A DNA stretch of 10,820 nucleotides from Syntrophomonadaceae bacterium (lineage in GTDB: Bacteria > Bacillota > Syntrophomonadia > Syntrophomonadales > Syntrophomonadaceae), in assembly GCA_012798055.1 (NCBI GenBank), contig JAAZOA010000363.1:1-10820 (forward strand), written 5' to 3'. Numbering within the stretch: the first letter of the stretch is position 1; every line of letters starts with the position of its first letter. The notes below the pieces were generated by a model. It made no database searches, had not been told where the DNA came from, and saw only the letters and a list, made by a program, of their open reading frames with translations. A program made the translations under genes and the position numbers. Of the stretch, positions 1 to 5,885 are shown one piece after another.

Positions 1-25
1 CGTCTGCCAATTCCGCCACTACCGC
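1..25 (-). tRNA. tRNA-Leu, 5' part only (runs off the window)
   Basis: Read on the minus strand, the first 25 bases give GCGGTAG (acceptor 5' strand), TG, then a D-arm beginning GGCGGAATTGGCAGACG. That wording is typical of bacterial class II tRNA-Leu. The anticodon, long variable arm and 3' half lie outside the window, so the isoacceptor cannot be given. A strong promoter sits just upstream, which supports a real gene start at position 25. Confidence 0.85.
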
Positions 26-56
26 ATATGGGCTGATTATTTTCTCAGCAAGGAAA

Positions 57-86
57 ATTATAGTATATGGCAAACAAGGTTGTCAA
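57..86 (-). promoter_or_regulatory. Sigma-A promoter of the tRNA-Leu gene
   Basis: On the minus strand there is a perfect -35 TTGACA (86-81), an 18-nt spacer and a perfect -10 TATAAT (62-57). The predicted start is near position 50, about 25 nt before the mature tRNA end. Consensus promoters are usual for stable RNA genes. A 12-bp perfect palindrome (TTGGATATCCAA, 103-114) lies 16 bases upstream of the -35 box. No role can be assigned to it. Confidence 0.8.
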
Positions 87-155
87 GCCATCCCCCATCT
101 TTTTGGATATCCAAGCATAGCTTCCAAAAAGCCCATATTTTGCAGCTTTTATCCC

Positions 156-183
156 TTTGATTTAATGTATATAATAGTATAGA
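156..183 (+). promoter_or_regulatory. Possible promoter of the exported-protein gene
   Basis: An AT-rich stretch offers a TTTGAT -35-like box (156-161), a 16-nt spacer and TATAGA (178-183). A perfect TATAAT at 170-175 overlaps it but lacks a good -35 at the right distance. Which box is used cannot be decided. The rest of the 150 bases between the tRNA promoter and the ribosome binding site shows only an 8-bp inverted repeat (CTTTTTGG 99-106 / CCAAAAAG 124-131) around the palindrome at 103-114. Confidence 0.35.
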
Positions 184-237
184 TACCCGAACATTGCCGA
201 TATTTTAAGTCGTATGCGTCCGAGGAGGAAAACCTAA

Positions 238-768
238 ATGACCAATGCTCATAAAAAAGAAGCCTGGATAGTCGCATTAATAGTCTTGGCAGCGGTAGTA
301 TTGTTCTCTTACATTTCGAGCACTCATGCCGAAGTTGTATTGGAAAAACCACCGGAGACTGCGATATTTTCAGCCAGTGATTTCACGGTAAGCACACCGG
401 CAGGAATCCTTACCGTTGGCCAGACTAGAAGGCCCGAAGCAATGCAGGTCTATCCTCAAGGCCAAAATCTGGGCAGAAGCGGAGTGTATAGGCCTAAAGA
501 TTTGGATTGTCTGCTTACTTTCACCAAACATGAAGATATTCTGGTCAGAATGGACCTGGGACCTGGGAGCTCAGCCACTGCCCGGGGGATAAAAGTCGGT
601 GACACCTTCGATCAAGTCGTTGCTAAATACGGCACCAATTTCACCAAGGCCTATGACAAGATGACTCCCAACATCTTCGACGCCTATTACGGAGCTGAAA
701 GGTACATTCTATTCAAGATCGAAGACAATATCGTCCAAAAGATCTTTATCGGTTCGCCGATAATTTAG
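238..768 (+). CDS. Small exported or membrane-anchored protein of unknown function
   Basis: This encodes 176 residues after a clear ribosome binding site (GAGGAGG, about 9 nt before ATG). The N-terminus has a short basic stretch, then a hydrophobic segment at about residues 9-27, then THA-E, which could be a signal peptidase I site. The protein is therefore either secreted or held by one membrane segment, with the remainder outside. The last 60 residues contain GIKVGDTFDQVVAKYG followed by alternating hydrophobic strands ending in DNIVQKIFIG. This resembles the short 'GI-x-GDS-x-x-x-V-x-x-x-YG' module seen in many Firmicute envelope proteins and the BamE/SmpA-like alpha-beta fold. That comparison is from memory and is an inference. 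No catalytic residues are evident. The gene is monocistronic, facing the tRNA on one side and convergent with ribH on the other. Confidence 0.8.
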   Translation: MTNAHKKEAWIVALIVLAAVVLFSYISSTHAEVVLEKPPETAIFSASDFTVSTPAGILTVGQTRRPEAMQVYPQGQNLGRSGVYRPKDLDCLLTFTKHEDILVRMDLGPGSSATARGIKVGDTFDQVVAKYGTNFTKAYDKMTPNIFDAYYGAERYILFKIEDNIVQKIFIGSPII

Positions 769-787
769 CGCCGGAATCTTTAAGCAG

Positions 788-835
788 GCAAAGCCAGTGG
801 GCATGTTGACTTCACATACCCGCTTTGCTTCAAAT
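788..835 (+). terminator. Weak hairpin between convergent genes, possible terminator
   Basis: GCAAAGC (788-794) pairs with GCTTTGC (822-828). An inner GGG/CCC adds to the stem with a 4-nt bulge, and the loop is long. An AT-rich run (TTCAAATTTATATT) follows on the plus strand, so it could end the upstream gene. There is no T-tract on the minus side, so it is a poor candidate for ending the rib operon. Confidence 0.35.
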
Positions 836-840
836 TTATA

Positions 841-1302
841 TTATATTTCGTTCAGCAAGTTAATCATTTCGATAGCAGTAACCGCTGCATCAGCGCCCTT
901 GTTGCCGGACTTGGTCCCGGCTCTTTCTATCGCTTGTTCGATGGTATCGGAGGTAATGACCCCGTAGATGACAGGCACCCCAGTGTTGAGACCTACCTGC
1001 GCTATCCCTTTGGTTACTTCGGCTGACACATACTCGAAATGAGGTGTAGCTCCCCTGATTACCGCTCCCAAACAGATAACCGCATCATAGCCCCTTTCCA
1101 CCATCTTTTGAGCTACCAGCGGCATTTCGAAAGCGCCCGGCACCCAGGCAATATCGATATTCTCACTGTCCACACCATGCCTGGTCAGTGTATCCAGGCA
1201 ACCTGAGAGCAATTTGTTGGTGATGAATTCATTGAACCTGGTGACTACTACCCCAATCCTTTGATTGTCACCGATGAGCTTACCTTGCAGAATCTGTCCC
1301 AT
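841..1302 (-). CDS. ribH: 6,7-dimethyl-8-ribityllumazine synthase (riboflavin synthase beta chain)
   Basis: RibH condenses 5-amino-6-ribitylaminouracil with 3,4-dihydroxy-2-butanone 4-phosphate to form the lumazine, the penultimate step of riboflavin synthesis. The 153-residue product has the normal family length. It shows the substrate-binding RFNEFI (22-27), VPGAFEMP (54-61), the AVIRGATPHFEYV segment with catalytic His88, GVIT-x-DT and RAGTKSGNKG. Members normally form 60-mer capsids or pentamers in the cytoplasm; which applies here cannot be read. The ribosome binding site GAGGAGGT lies 10 nt before ATG. It is the last gene of the rib operon, 66 nt after the ribBA stop, in the order ribD-ribE-ribBA-ribH known from Bacillus. 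Confidence 0.97.
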   Translation of the reverse strand: MGQILQGKLIGDNQRIGVVVTRFNEFITNKLLSGCLDTLTRHGVDSENIDIAWVPGAFEMPLVAQKMVERGYDAVICLGAVIRGATPHFEYVSAEVTKGIAQVGLNTGVPVIYGVITSDTIEQAIERAGTKSGNKGADAAVTAIEMINLLNEI

Positions 1303-1368
1303 TATTGCCCATACCTCCTCATAAAGTTATTGAAACCGTTACACCCGGTTATGGTTGACGGTTGTGCA

Positions 1369-2568
1369 TCATTGCACGCTGGCCAATATATGGCCCATTT
1401 TATCTTTCTTGGTCTGCATGTAGCGGCGGTTTTCATCCTTGACTGGCATCTCAATGGGCACCCGCTCCACAATTTCCAGACCATACCCCTCCAACCCCTT
1501 TATTTTCTTGGGATTATTGGTCATCATGCGCATTTTCCTTACCCCGAGGTCTACAAGGATTTGTGCCCCTATGCCATAGTCCCGGAGATCGGCGGGAAAT
1601 CCCAGGTCCAAATTGGCCTGAACCGTGTCCCTTCCGTGGTCCTGGAGATTATAGGCCCGTATTTTATTTACCAGCCCAATTCCCCGGCCCTCCTGACGCA
1701 TATAAAGGAAAACACCCTTCCCTTCCTTCTCGATCATCTCCAACGCGCTTTTCAATTGCTCACCGCAGTCACAGCGGCATGAAGAGAACACGTCTCCAGT
1801 GAGACATTCTGAATGGACTCTGACCAGAACAGGCTCATCTTCTGCCCAGTCTCCTTTAACCAGGGCCAGGTGTTCTTTGCCGTCAAGCAGGGATTCGTAG
1901 GCTACGGCCTTGAATTCGCCAAAATCAGTAGGTAATTTCGTATCCGCGACCCTTACGACAAGTTTCTCGTTGCGGCGGCGATACTGGATCAGATCTGCGA
2001 TGGTGATGATTTTGATTTGATGTTCCCTGGAGAATTCCATAAGTTCCGGGACCCTGGCCATGGTGCCATCCTTGCTCATGATTTCGCATATGACCGTAGC
2101 CGGGTACAAACCAGCAAGTTTGGCCAGGTCGATCGATCCCTCAGTATGCCCGGTACGGCGCAATACCCCACCTTCCCGGTAGCGAAGCGGGAATATGTGC
2201 CCTGGTTTGCGAAAATCCAGCGGGCGGCTGGCCGGGTCGATAAGGGCTTTGATAGTGGCAGCTCTTTCGTGGGCCGATATTCCAGTGGTTGTAGAAACAT
2301 GGTCAACGGATACAGTAAAGGCTGTCTGGTGATTGTCGGTGTTCTCGATGACCATAGGCTGTATTTCCAGTTCATCCAGCCGGGCTCCTATCATGGGCAT
2401 ACAGATCAGGCCTTTGGCATGGGTAGCCATGAAATTGACAACATCCGGGCTGCACTTTTCAGCAGCAATGATGATGTCTCCTTCGTTTTCACGGTCCTCG
2501 TCATCGACCATGATAAGCATTTTGCCAGCTTTGAAATCAGCTATGGCTTCTTCGATAGAATTGAACAT
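1369..2568 (-). CDS. ribBA: Bifunctional 3,4-dihydroxy-2-butanone-4-phosphate synthase / GTP cyclohydrolase II
   Basis: This enzyme supplies both precursors of riboflavin: the butanone phosphate from ribulose 5-phosphate, and 2,5-diamino-6-ribosylamino-pyrimidinone phosphate from GTP. It has 399 residues. The RibB half (about 1-200) has the acidic metal loop DDEDRENEGD (22-31), His124, RRTGHTEGS (138-145) and Glu162. The RibA half (about 203-399) has the zinc cysteines 255, 264 and 266 in the S-E-C...S-C-R-C-D-C-G segment, and RQEGRGIGL (291-299). Both active sites look complete. The ATG at 2568 is chosen over upstream in-frame positions because AAGGAGG sits 7 nt before it and the protein then begins, as is usual, MFNSIEEAI. 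It starts 16 nt after the ribE stop. Confidence 0.97.
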   Translation of the reverse strand: MFNSIEEAIADFKAGKMLIMVDDEDRENEGDIIIAAEKCSPDVVNFMATHAKGLICMPMIGARLDELEIQPMVIENTDNHQTAFTVSVDHVSTTTGISAHERAATIKALIDPASRPLDFRKPGHIFPLRYREGGVLRRTGHTEGSIDLAKLAGLYPATVICEIMSKDGTMARVPELMEFSREHQIKIITIADLIQYRRRNEKLVVRVADTKLPTDFGEFKAVAYESLLDGKEHLALVKGDWAEDEPVLVRVHSECLTGDVFSSCRCDCGEQLKSALEMIEKEGKGVFLYMRQEGRGIGLVNKIRAYNLQDHGRDTVQANLDLGFPADLRDYGIGAQILVDLGVRKMRMMTNNPKKIKGLEGYGLEIVERVPIEMPVKDENRRYMQTKKDKMGHILASVQ

Positions 2569-2584
2569 CGCATTTCCTCCTTGT

Positions 2585-3232
2585 TTATAAAAAGCCGTGC
2601 TCGGCCAGAAATTCCGAACTGAGGGGGGCATGATTTTTCCCGCGGCTTTTCTTCAACAGTTTCTCCACATAGCGGCTAATTATATCTGCCTCGAGATTGA
2701 CCGAGTCACCCGGCTTTTTGAAACCGAGGGTAGTCATCTTGGCAGTGTGCGGAATTATCGAAACCGTGAAACTGTCTGAAAAAACCTCAATTACGGTCAG
2801 GCTTATGCCGTCGATGGCTATCGATCCTTTAGCGACCATGTAATCGAGTATTTCCGATGGCGCCTTGATCCTGATGATTTTTGCTATGCCAACCGTTTGT
2901 TGTTCGGCAATTTTTCCGACTGCGTCTATATGTCCTTGCACCAGGTGGCCACCCATCCTGTCTCCCAAACGCACTGCACGCTCCAGATTCACCTTTTGGC
3001 CGCTGGTCAGCGATCCCAAATTGGTCTTGGATAATGTTTCGGCCATGATGTCAGCTGTGAAATGCTGCTGGTCAAAACCTGTCACAGTCAGGCAGACCCC
3101 GTTGACGGCGATACTGTCCCCCATTTTGACGTCCTCAAGCACGTGCTGGGCTGACACACTCACTTGGCAGAAATCACTGCCTCTTTCCAGGCGCTGTACC
3201 GCGCCTAATTCTTCGATTATGCCTGTAAACAA
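2585..3232 (-). CDS. ribE: Riboflavin synthase, alpha subunit
   Basis: This enzyme dismutates two molecules of 6,7-dimethyl-8-ribityllumazine into riboflavin and a pyrimidine that is recycled by RibH. The 215-residue product has two tandem lumazine-binding barrels. The first carries GDSIAVNGVCLTVT (38-51). The linker MGGHLVQGHID opens the second barrel, which carries GSIAIDGISLTV and IIPHTAKMTTLG. The start is taken as the TTG at 3232, giving M-FTGIIEELG, because the family almost invariably begins MFTGIIE and AAGGAG (3249-3244) lies 11 nt upstream. In-frame GTG codons at 3244 and 3241 overlap or abut that ribosome binding site and are unlikely. The start lies 2 nt beyond the ribD stop, which suggests translational coupling. 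In Bacillus subtilis this gene is also called ribB. Confidence 0.95.
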   Translation of the reverse strand: MFTGIIEELGAVQRLERGSDFCQVSVSAQHVLEDVKMGDSIAVNGVCLTVTGFDQQHFTADIMAETLSKTNLGSLTSGQKVNLERAVRLGDRMGGHLVQGHIDAVGKIAEQQTVGIAKIIRIKAPSEILDYMVAKGSIAIDGISLTVIEVFSDSFTVSIIPHTAKMTTLGFKKPGDSVNLEADIISRYVEKLLKKSRGKNHAPLSSEFLAEHGFL

Positions 3233-3234
3233 GT

Positions 3235-4347
3235 TCAACACCACTCCTTGACATAGCCTGTAATGAGAAAATCCTCGCCGATTCTGTCTATCTCCAACGT
3301 TTTAAGGGTCCTGGCGTCTTTCATCCAAGGTATCCCTATGCCGCCAATTGGGCCTGGTGCCTGTTTCCCGCCGATTATTTTAGGAGCTATGAACCAGTAG
3401 ACTTTATCGATTAGATCACCGTCCAGGAGAGAAGCATTGATTTCCCCGCCGCCCTCAACCAGTAAGCTGCAGAGGCCCATTTTCCCCAACTCAACTAGAA
3501 CCTGATCCAGTGGAACAAGATCGCTTTGGCCTGCAATGGGGCAGATCTCCATTCCCGCCGCTCGCAGCTGCTTCTGCCTGTCATGATCGGCCTCATTTTT
3601 GCAGAACACCAGGGTCCGCTGTTTTTGGGCTGTGGTCGCGATCTTGCTGGTCACGGGAATATCCAAATGAGGATCGATAATCACCCTGACCGGGTCGTGC
3701 CCAACCATTCCAGGCAGCCGGGTGTTCAGCTGCGGATCATCCTTTAAGACCGTGCCTATCCCAACCATGATTGAATCATGGAGGTCCCGCAGGTGATGCA
3801 CCTTTAAACGGGCCTGTTCCCCAGTGATCCAACGCGAATCACCGCTCACTGCGGCGATTTTACCGTCCAAGGTCATGGCGGTTTTTAAAGCCACAAAGGG
3901 CAGACGGGTCCGTATATATTTGAAAAAGATCTCATTAAGCCTGCAGGCCTCTTTTTGCAGAACCCCGACCTCTACTTCGATGCCAGCCTGGGCCAGTTTG
4001 CTTATCCCCCGGCCGGAAACCTGGGGATTCGGATCTGCCACCGCAACCACGACCCGCTTGATCCCAGCTGCGATCACAGCATCGGCACAGGGAGGTGTTC
4101 TCCCGAAATGACTGCAAGGTTCAAGGGTCACATACAATGTGGAACCTGCCGCTTCCTTACCTGCTTCCCTTAAGGCGTGAACTTCGGCGTGGGGCGTGCC
4201 CGCGGCCAAGTGATAACCCTCGCCAATTATTCTACCGTCTTTGACGATCACCGCCCCAACCACCGGATTGGGGCTGGTCCTGCCCAATGCCCTGGATGCC
4301 AATGCGAGGGCTCTGCACATATATTCCTGATCTTCGGGTACTCCCAT
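3235..4347 (-). CDS. ribD: Bifunctional diaminohydroxyphosphoribosylaminopyrimidine deaminase / 5-amino-6-(5-phosphoribosylamino)uracil reductase
   Basis: RibD performs the second and third steps of the GTP branch: deamination of the pyrimidine ring, then NADPH-dependent reduction of the ribosyl side chain. With the ATG at 4347 it has 370 residues. The N-terminal deaminase (about 5-145) has SPNPVVGAVIV, zinc ligands His53 (HAE, with proton-shuttling Glu55), Cys78 and Cys87 (PCSHFGRTPPC), and DPNP. The C-terminal reductase (about 148-370) has TLDGKIA, SRWITG, LVEGGGEINASLL and PKIIGG. An in-frame GTG at 4359 is an alternative start. Neither start has a strong ribosome binding site (only GGTGGT before the ATG), so the exact N-terminus is uncertain. 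It is the first gene of the rib operon, after a leader of about 280 nt with an FMN riboswitch. Confidence 0.95.
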   Translation of the reverse strand: MGVPEDQEYMCRALALASRALGRTSPNPVVGAVIVKDGRIIGEGYHLAAGTPHAEVHALREAGKEAAGSTLYVTLEPCSHFGRTPPCADAVIAAGIKRVVVAVADPNPQVSGRGISKLAQAGIEVEVGVLQKEACRLNEIFFKYIRTRLPFVALKTAMTLDGKIAAVSGDSRWITGEQARLKVHHLRDLHDSIMVGIGTVLKDDPQLNTRLPGMVGHDPVRVIIDPHLDIPVTSKIATTAQKQRTLVFCKNEADHDRQKQLRAAGMEICPIAGQSDLVPLDQVLVELGKMGLCSLLVEGGGEINASLLDGDLIDKVYWFIAPKIIGGKQAPGPIGGIGIPWMKDARTLKTLEIDRIGEDFLITGYVKEWC

Positions 4348-4412
4348 AGCTACCACCACATTTGCTCAGGTCCACGACCATTTTTCTGCTGCTGATTGTC
4401 TGCCGCCTAAAT

Positions 4413-4439
4413 AAAAAGGCCCCACTAAAGTCGGGGCTT
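4413..4439 (-). terminator. Riboswitch-controlled intrinsic terminator before ribD
   Basis: On the minus strand, GCCCC (4437-4433) and GGGGC (4423-4419) form a stem with an AC/GT extension around a small loop, followed by five T's (4417-4413). It lies between the FMN aptamer and ribD, so it acts as the expression platform: read-through when FMN is low, termination when FMN is bound. Confidence 0.85.
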
Positions 4440-4500
4440 AAATAAAGCAAGCACCATTTAAGCATGCACGACCAACAGCATGGCTGCATACCAAACGGCC

Positions 4501-4610
4501 TTTCTTCTCCCATCCAGACTATCACTGTCGGCTCCGGACTCTCACCGGATCCTGCCCAAAGGCTCGCGGGCTTTACCGCCGATAGGGAATTTCACCCTGC
4601 CCCGAAGAAA
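4501..4610 (-). promoter_or_regulatory. FMN riboswitch (RFN element) of the rib operon
   Basis: The minus strand carries the conserved RFN wording in order: CTTCGGGGCAGGGTGAAATT, then CCGGCGGTAAAGCCC in slightly altered form (ATCGGCGGTAAAGCCCGCG), then GATCCGGTGAGAGTCCGG, AGCCGACAGTGATAGTC and TGGATGGGAGAAG. Closing helix P1 is a perfect 7-bp pairing of TTTCTTC (4610-4604) with GAAGAAA (4507-4501). FMN binding to such aptamers stabilises P1. Here this should favour the terminator at 4413-4439 and shut off ribD-ribE-ribBA-ribH. Confidence 0.97.
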
Positions 4611-4635
4611 GGTATCAAATGATTAAATTTAGATA

Positions 4636-4664
4636 ATCTTAGCATCAACCAAATAGCCGGTCAA
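4636..4664 (-). promoter_or_regulatory. Sigma-A promoter of the riboflavin operon
   Basis: On the minus strand TTGACC (4664-4659) and TAAGAT (4641-4636) are separated by exactly 17 nt. The predicted start near 4629 lies about 20 nt before the FMN aptamer. The -35 box begins about 10 bases after the stop codon of the upstream selenoprotein gene, and no terminator is visible between them, so read-through from that gene into the riboswitch is possible. Confidence 0.7.
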
Positions 4665-4674
4665 TAGCATTCCC

Positions 4675-5040
4675 TTAGTTGGATGATCCCTTCAGGGTCT
4701 CATCGATCACCTGTTTTACTTCCGGGGTCATTATGCCCCCGGCAAATTTCGGCTGCCCGTTGATCAGAGTTATCGGGTAAGGGTACCCCATCTGCAGCAC
4801 CTGATTCATAACCGGATAATCAGCCAGCCCTACCTGGTCAACATTGACATACTTAACTTCCACTTTGTCTCCATAGGTTTGTTTCAAATCTTCACTCATT
4901 TTGGCGGTCAATTCGGCGTAGTCCATAGTTGTACCACAACTAGCTGCAGAAGCGCAGTCACTGGAGTAGTTTCAACCTCCGGAAAAAGTCTGAGTGCCTT
5001 GGAGCACCTCCACCAAGATAGCTTTATTCTCTTCGGACAT
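4675..5040 (-). CDS. Predicted selenocysteine-containing thioredoxin-fold protein (TGA at codon 23 read as Sec)
   Basis: Translation from the ATG at 5040 gives 22 residues ending TFSGG, an in-frame TGA (4974-4972), then NYSSDCASAASCGTTMDYAEL and the rest, 121 residues in all with Sec at 23. The start is strongly supported by GAGAGGAG, 8 nt upstream. The only ATG after the TGA (4926, codon 39) has no ribosome binding site. The N-terminal piece AILVEVLQGT reads as the first beta strand of a thioredoxin-like fold. It is followed by the redox loop with U23, C29 and C35, a helix (about 40-52), strand VEVKYVNV, a helix, and YPYPITLINGQ, where the proline would be the cis-Pro of the fold. The C-terminal part loosely resembles the small YuzD/thioredoxin-like proteins; this is from memory. 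No sel genes are visible here. The alternative reading is a gene broken by a nonsense mutation. The SECIS-like hairpin just downstream, together with the intact reading frame and active-site pattern on both sides, favours recoding. Confidence 0.75.
4926..4942 (-). promoter_or_regulatory. Bacterial SECIS-like stem-loop downstream of the in-frame TGA
   Basis: In the mRNA, UAGUUGU pairs perfectly with ACAACUA (7 bp) around a GGU triloop (4935-4933). The loop begins 36 nt after the UGA. Bacterial SECIS elements bind SelB through an apical loop with G in its first positions, placed about 16-37 nt from the UGA, so geometry and loop identity both fit, at the far end of the range. It lies inside the coding sequence, as bacterial SECIS elements do. 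Confidence 0.65.
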
Positions 5041-5099
5041 TTTCTTTCTCCTCTCGATAAATACACTTTAGCTACAGACTCAACGATATTTCAACCTGC

Positions 5100-5128
5100 A
5101 TCATAACAATAACCCCGGTAAAAAACAA
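5100..5128 (-). promoter_or_regulatory. Promoter of the predicted selenoprotein gene
   Basis: On the minus strand TTGTTT (5128-5123), a 17-nt spacer and TATGAT (5105-5100) are seen. The -10 is preceded by TGT, making an extended -10 that compensates for the weak -35. The predicted start near 5093 leaves a leader of about 50 nt. The gene therefore has its own promoter and need not be read from the cyclophilin gene upstream. Confidence 0.6.
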
Positions 5129-5182
5129 TGAATCTGCCAGCTCGGACCTCCAATATTAAGCCTTCTTATTCAATATATGAAT

Positions 5183-5704
5183 TTAACTTAACTGTGGCTC
5201 TGGATAGCTGATTCCATGGGTATCAACGGTAACTTTTTTCATGCGCTGGTCCTGGTTGGGCTTATCACTGCGGCTGCGAGGCACCGCGGCAATGGCGTCC
5301 ACAGTCTCCATGCCTTGAATTACCTTGCCAAAAGCAGCATATTGTCCATCCAGATAGAATGAGTCCTGGTGCATGATGAAAAACTGGGAACCAGCCGAAT
5401 CGGGCACCATTGTACGGGCCATGGAGATAACGCCCCGCTCATGTTTAAGCGGATTGGCAAATCCATTTTGGGAAAATTCTCCTTTGATCGTATAACCAGG
5501 TCCACCCATTCCCGTTCCCTGCGGATCACCTCCCTGGATCATGAAACCGGGGATGACCCGGTGAAATACCACCCCGTCATAGTAAGACTTGTTGACCAGG
5601 GAAATAAAGTTGTTCACTGTATTGGGGGCAATATCGGGATAAAGCTCCACCAAGATTTTTTTTCCATCTTCCATTTCGATAGTAACGATGGGTAATTGAC
5701 TCAT
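5183..5704 (-). CDS. Peptidyl-prolyl cis-trans isomerase, cyclophilin type
   Basis: Cyclophilins catalyse cis-trans isomerisation of X-Pro bonds and assist protein folding. This 173-residue protein is a single cyclophilin domain. The active-site segment FHRVIPGFMIQGGD (47-60) carries the catalytic Arg49 with Phe54 and Gln57, and it is followed by SMAR (94-97) and GSQFFI (105-110). There is no signal peptide or lipobox, so it should be cytoplasmic, like the PpiB class. The ATG at 5704 has AAGGA about 8 nt upstream. A perfect promoter lies about 170 nt upstream, leaving an unusually long leader. The C-terminal tail after about residue 160 (HGISYPEPQLS) is outside the core fold. Confidence 0.95.
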   Translation of the reverse strand: MSQLPIVTIEMEDGKKILVELYPDIAPNTVNNFISLVNKSYYDGVVFHRVIPGFMIQGGDPQGTGMGGPGYTIKGEFSQNGFANPLKHERGVISMARTMVPDSAGSQFFIMHQDSFYLDGQYAAFGKVIQGMETVDAIAAVPRSRSDKPNQDQRMKKVTVDTHGISYPEPQLS

Positions 5705-5825
5705 AATTTCATTCCTTTCCGCAACGAATACTGATTTGTTTTTCTAACCGACTAGTCCCAAGGAAGTGCGCCAACATTTCATTCACGGTCAATCACAAAA
5801 ACATGATACAAGAAAATGCTTCGGG

Positions 5826-5854
5826 TTGACACTCCATGGAAGCGGTTGTAGAAT
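5826..5854 (+). promoter_or_regulatory. Sigma-A promoter of the DUF6323/DUF6179 gene pair
   Basis: TTGACA (5826-5831), a 17-nt spacer and TAGAAT (5849-5854) form a near-consensus plus-strand promoter. The predicted start near 5861 leaves a leader of about 90 nt before the TTG start at 5950. The leader includes the inverted repeat 5866-5885. Confidence 0.8.
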
Positions 5855-5865
5855 AGTAGCACCAT

Positions 5866-5885
5866 TATAATAAGGTTTTATTATA
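5866..5885. repeat. 8-bp inverted repeat between two facing promoters
   Basis: TATAATAA (5866-5873) and TTATTATA (5878-5885) are perfect inverted copies separated by GGTT. The repeat covers the -10 box of the minus-strand promoter and lies just downstream of the plus-strand start. It could be an operator affecting both promoters, or merely reflect the AT-rich -10 sequence. Confidence 0.5.

Noticed and set aside
1261..1782. A plus-strand frame of 173 codons opposite ribBA and ribH
   Set aside because: It is a shadow of the antisense of ribBA/ribH, has no ribosome binding site, and gives no recognisable protein.
2017..2622. A plus-strand frame of 201 codons opposite ribBA
   Set aside because: It is the reverse-complement shadow of the unambiguous ribBA reading frame, with no start signals.
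4675..4926. An 83-residue protein starting at the ATG at 4926
   Set aside because: There is no ribosome binding site, the ATG lies inside the predicted SECIS stem, and the protein would lack the first strand and redox loop of its fold. The upstream ATG at 5040 has a strong ribosome binding site and the same frame.
4675..5040. Pseudogene with a nonsense mutation as the explanation of the TGA
   Set aside because: Considered as the main alternative. It would need one single lesion to fall exactly at the redox position, to be TGA rather than TAA or TAG, and to be followed by a GGU-loop hairpin at the right distance. It is kept as the refuting scenario but is less likely.
5100..5182. Terminator after the cyclophilin gene
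   Set aside because: A run of six T's exists on the minus strand near 5125, but no stable GC-rich stem precedes it. The T's belong to the -35 region of the next promoter.
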